A stretch of 64,000 nucleotides of DNA from contig NZ_ACZV01000005.1 of assembly GCF_000176235.1 (NCBI RefSeq), positions 1,116,001 through 1,180,000 of the forward strand. The letters are read 5' to 3'. Both the position numbers and the translations under genes were made by a program. This stretch comes from Vibrio orientalis CIP 102891 = ATCC 33934 (GTDB lineage: Bacteria > Pseudomonadota > Gammaproteobacteria > Enterobacterales > Vibrionaceae). Positions 61,189-64,000 of this stretch are shown piece after piece. Numbering within the stretch: position 1 is the stretch's first letter; every line of letters starts with the position of its first letter. The notes below the pieces were generated by a model. The model saw only the letters and a list, made by a program, of their open reading frames with translations, was not told the DNA's origin and did not search any database.

Positions 61189-63351
61189 TTATGTAAGACC
61201 ACTTATCTCATTGTATAAGTCAATCAAGTGAGTAATCGATAAATCTAAAATTGGCTCATACATAAATGAGTTTAAGTGAATGTTTGAACATACGGTGACA
61301 CTAACTTTTTTAAGTGTAGGTAAATGTTGTGAATCTGGAAATTGAGTTTCGAATTCTTTACCTAAGAGCCTGCCATAGGAAAACTGAGTACTCCAATAAT
61401 CGGCTCCCTTAACTGTTCTCAATTCCTCAGTTATAAACTTTTCTGCTTTTACTCGAATTGCTATGGATAAAAGAACCTTATCTTGTAAGTTAACACCTTC
61501 ATGATCAGCTTGGCTGACGATTGAGCCTGCGGTATCAAAAAGTAAATCAATCATATAGGAATCCTGATTCTCAGGATTATGTTCAGTAGAAAATACCTGA
61601 TTATATACCTCGAAATATTGACCAACGGTTATGTCACTAGAGCCTTGCTTCCAATGTAGTAACTTTGTCAGAAGTAGATAGCCTTCATCGTCCGTGCCAG
61701 TAGTAAACTCAATTAGGTTTCTAGTGAATGGTACGCATGAATATAGAATTGAATTAGAAGTTGTTACGTGTTTCTTCCAAAGCCCAACAAAGATGTTTCG
61801 TACTCCCTCTGATTGAACAAGTTGCAACTCTGTCTCTGATTTATTCACCATTAAACATCGTTTATCAGGGATAAATGACAGTAATAGAGAACGGTAGAAA
61901 TCGAAGTTATGAGTTAGGATTACTTGATAAAAGAACTCTGTTTTATTCAAGTCATCTAGATACTGCAAAATTGCATGCTTGTTTTTATAGTCGAAAGAAT
62001 CAGCTACATCGTCAATTATGAAGATTGTTTCTAGAGACTCCCTTTTTCTATACTCAACGTCAAAAATAAAGCTAAGCAAGTACAAAGCTCGGCGTTCTCC
62101 TTGGCTGAGGGAGGATATTTCATGGCGTTCGCATTCTAGGGTGTCTTCTTTATCTGTAAATATGAACTTCAATACAGCTTTTGATTTTCCTAGAATTGCG
62201 TCAGATTGATTAAACAAACCTAACTTGAATGGCATATCGACAAAACGAGAGTTAAAAAGTTCTATTGCATCCAGCCATTGAGGGGCTTCTTGAGCAGCTT
62301 GCTCCTCAAGTTTTTGGATCTGTTCTTTATTCGATTCCCATGCTGACAAAAAAAGATCTACTTCAGGACAGTTCTCAATATACATTCGCCATAGTTCTTG
62401 TTTGAACCATTCGCGTTTACCAGGATTCAAATTAACAATTAAGGATTCAGCTTCAGTTGGACTGCTCGACTCTAAGAGAGTTTGGATTGCCATAGATTGA
62501 GCATTTTTTGCCAATTTAGTTTTGAGAGTTTTGAGCTTTGTGTCTGTATCTATCTCTTTGTTTACTTCTTTAATTTTTTCTTTAAATTCTTCTAGCCCAA
62601 TGTCTCCGGTGTCACCTTGTATTTTTATGGTATGACCAGCGTCGAAAAAAGCGTTTTTTTCTAGAGCATCACGACTGGCGTCAGCTTGGTTAGGGTTAAA
62701 AACTCCTTTTAGATATAGTCCTCCACTTGATTTAAAAACATCGTCATAGCGTTCAAGAAACTCTCGTGCTTTTAATACAAACTCAGGACTGTCTAGTACT
62801 TCTACTGCCTTTTGATGAAAAACATCGGCATAAAAAACTTTATCTGATGAGAATGTAGGTGAAATAGTTTTTGCTTTTTGCAGAGATTCGATAAGTGACT
62901 GTGCAGGGAAATCTTTACGAATTGTTTCTTCTACGTCAGCTTTTTTAACCTTTGAAAGTTTTTGAAGTTTCGAAAGCATTTTAGATTTAGCACTTTCAAT
63001 ATCTTTAACTAATGAATCATATTTCTCTTTACTTTCTCTGTTGATCAAAAGGTTAGTGACGGATTCGTCATCAGTGGTGAGATCTATGTTTGAATTGAGG
63101 ACGTAGATAGAATTCGGGTCTATCTGATCCCCCTTGAAATTAACATTCGCAGTGGAAGGGCGTTGAAACCTCTCTTCCTGAGGTTGTTTCTCTTGTCGTA
63201 AAGCATCAAATGTTCTCGTAAACGAGGTTTTCATTAATCCATTTGGAGCGTAGATGGCAAAAGCTCGATTTCCACGACCAGAAAAGTCGAAGTCATACTT
63301 TAATTCTGAAATTCCGTAACAGTTCTTCAATTGCACATTTAATATAGTCAT
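61189..63351 (-). CDS. Stand-alone SMC/Rad50-like ABC ATPase with unusual Walker A, candidate defence protein
   Basis: A 720-residue protein. The P-loop YAPNGLMKTSF (Lys41) has Ala and Met where Gly is usual. About 370 residues with charged, partly coiled-coil helices follow (about 100-140, 250-285, 335-355). Then come the ABC signature SSLSQGERRALYLL (about 413-424), Walker B TIFIIDDVADSFD with an Asp pair (447/448) instead of Asp-Glu, and H-loop VILTHNFDFYR (His481). The last about 220 residues are an unrecognised domain. AGAGGA lies seven bases before ATG 63351, better than the ATG at 63396. This build is common among phage-defence ATPases on islands, but no partner nuclease or toxin is adjacent. 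The exact family is not identified. Confidence 0.75.
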   Translation of the reverse strand: MTILNVQLKNCYGISELKYDFDFSGRGNRAFAIYAPNGLMKTSFTRTFDALRQEKQPQEERFQRPSTANVNFKGDQIDPNSIYVLNSNIDLTTDDESVTNLLINRESKEKYDSLVKDIESAKSKMLSKLQKLSKVKKADVEETIRKDFPAQSLIESLQKAKTISPTFSSDKVFYADVFHQKAVEVLDSPEFVLKAREFLERYDDVFKSSGGLYLKGVFNPNQADASRDALEKNAFFDAGHTIKIQGDTGDIGLEEFKEKIKEVNKEIDTDTKLKTLKTKLAKNAQSMAIQTLLESSSPTEAESLIVNLNPGKREWFKQELWRMYIENCPEVDLFLSAWESNKEQIQKLEEQAAQEAPQWLDAIELFNSRFVDMPFKLGLFNQSDAILGKSKAVLKFIFTDKEDTLECERHEISSLSQGERRALYLLSFIFDVEYRKRESLETIFIIDDVADSFDYKNKHAILQYLDDLNKTEFFYQVILTHNFDFYRSLLLSFIPDKRCLMVNKSETELQLVQSEGVRNIFVGLWKKHVTTSNSILYSCVPFTRNLIEFTTGTDDEGYLLLTKLLHWKQGSSDITVGQYFEVYNQVFSTEHNPENQDSYMIDLLFDTAGSIVSQADHEGVNLQDKVLLSIAIRVKAEKFITEELRTVKGADYWSTQFSYGRLLGKEFETQFPDSQHLPTLKKVSVTVCSNIHLNSFMYEPILDLSITHLIDLYNEISGLT

Positions 63352-63531
63352 CCAACTTCCTCTAGTAACAAAAGCGTCAATAGTGTTATAAATCAATAGA
63401 TTAGATTGAATGGTATGTTATTCCATAAGAAAAGTGAAAGCTGACTTGGCGATTTTGATAAGTAGACCTGATAGTAAGGTGGAATTTACCCCCGTAATAC
63501 AACACGGGAATTCACGGCGAACAGGATATGA

Positions 63532-63636
63532 ATGAGTAAAAGGTCTATCCAACAATGGGGCAAGAACAAGTTAGGAAAACTCGGACACACAGCTAAAAAT
63601 GTTCTGACTTTGAACACTCTGCCACTCCTGAAATGA
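63532..63636 (+). CDS. Possible 34-residue basic peptide
   Basis: ATG at 63532 with AGGA five bases before it opens a 34-codon frame ending TGA at 63634-63636. The peptide is basic (MSKRSIQQWGKNKLGKLGH, then TAKNVLTLNTLPLLK). It lies between the divergently oriented ATPase and the recombinase terminator. It may be a small protein, such as an excisionase-like relic, the truncated start of a lost gene, or chance. The remaining bases of this gap (63397-63531) show no clear feature. Confidence 0.3.
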   Translation: MSKRSIQQWGKNKLGKLGHTAKNVLTLNTLPLLK

Positions 63637-63665
63637 CAAAAAGTGTTCTAACCTAGAACACTTTT
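63637..63665 (-). terminator. Intrinsic terminator of the recombinase gene
   Basis: AAAAGTGTTCTA (63639-63650) pairs perfectly with TAGAACACTTTT (63654-63665) across a three-base loop. On the minus strand it ends in a T run, 30 bases after the recombinase stop. Confidence 0.8.
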
Positions 63666-63695
63666 AAGATCGGTTGTTGGAATCTAACCGCTAAT

Positions 63696-64000
63696 TCAAC
63701 GCCCTAGATAAACCGCAGTCACTTCCTCTCGACCGTGTCCTAGCTCTTCGCTAATGATCATTCTGGCTTCATAGTCACGCAGCTTGTCTGCACCACTCAA
63801 CCCTTTCGTTGACGGCCCTCCCGCAGCAGGAGCGCTATTACCCGTCAACTCAAGGTATCGCTGGTGCGCATACGCATGCCTCAGGCCATGTGCACGATCG
63901 AGTCCCATCTTGATACATGCTCGTTCGTATCTACCTAGGTGCGTTTTATACGTATCCTCTTTCGGTATAAGTGATCCATCCCCCACCCACTTTTTTATCG
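63696..64000 (-). CDS. Tyrosine recombinase/phage integrase, C-terminal part (5' end outside the window)
   Basis: The frame runs open from the window edge to a stop at 63696, giving the last about 101 residues. It contains the catalytic box-II motif GLRHAYAHQRY (H-x-x-R type with the Arg), then ELGHGREEVTAVYLGR, which supplies the second His region and the nucleophilic Tyr near the C-terminus. The upstream part (IKKWVGDGSLIPKEDTYKTH) continues to the edge. This identifies a site-specific integrase, the usual marker of a genomic island. Which side of it the island lies on, and its attachment sites, cannot be told here. Confidence 0.88.
   Translation of the reverse strand, partial: IKKWVGDGSLIPKEDTYKTHLGRYERACIKMGLDRAHGLRHAYAHQRYLELTGNSAPAAGGPSTKGLSGADKLRDYEARMIISEELGHGREEVTAVYLGR

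Overview
The window is a chromosomal segment of a Vibrio (Gammaproteobacteria). The evidence is protein similarity recalled from the genus, the complete norspermidine pathway with a fused aminotransferase-decarboxylase, ToxR-type membrane regulators, a Vibrio-type palindromic repeat, and a conserved gene order. Coding density is high, most genes sit in short operons, and many operons end in clear intrinsic terminators.

Layout. (1) 1-13.2 kb, mostly housekeeping: the start of a membrane protein, gyrA, ubiG, the class Ia ribonucleotide reductase operon nrdA-nrdB-yfaE with two NrdR boxes and a DnaA box, a CinA-like protein, a DUF3943 protein, an ACT-domain protein and an EEP-family hydrolase. 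(2) 13.3-18.8 kb: norspermidine biosynthesis (fused Dat/Ddc, carboxynorspermidine synthase, nspC), with a palindromic repeat before nspC. (3) 19.3-26.4 kb: a LapA/FrhA-type repeat adhesin with a retention module and a TAAG protease site, and divergently a TolC-like outer-membrane channel and an OmpA-like protein. Norspermidine and LapA-type adhesins are both known biofilm determinants. (4) 26.5-42.2 kb: nhaA, an AttEFGH-like ABC system, a MATE pump, an SDR/DUF2867 protein, DUF2913-bcr, rsuA, radD, and a PepSY / response regulator / histidine kinase operon.

(5) 42.3-59.4 kb looks accessory. As I recall it, in V. cholerae the equivalent of the two-component operon lies next to rplY. Here about 17 kb separates them: an RND efflux pump flanked by two related ToxR/ToxS-like regulator pairs; an extra phospholipid-synthesis operon (CDP-alcohol transferase, CdsA-like, PlsC-like); an orphan type VI secretion module (VgrG, DUF4123 adaptor, Tle1-like lipase, DUF2931 probable immunity protein); and a DedA-LssY / glycosyltransferase pair. 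(6) 59.7 kb: rplY, with a leader that resembles loop E of 5S rRNA, the natural target of L25. (7) 60.1-64 kb: a small island-like stretch with a tiny acidic ORF, a phage-type DUF3653 regulator, a large stand-alone ABC-type ATPase with a non-canonical Walker A motif, and the C-terminal part of a tyrosine recombinase cut by the window end.

The strongest candidates for something little described are the twin co-component cassettes around the RND pump, which share an unusual gene-overlap design; the stand-alone island ATPase, a possible defence gene; and the two-state rplY leader. Family names are given from memory of protein families. No database search was possible.
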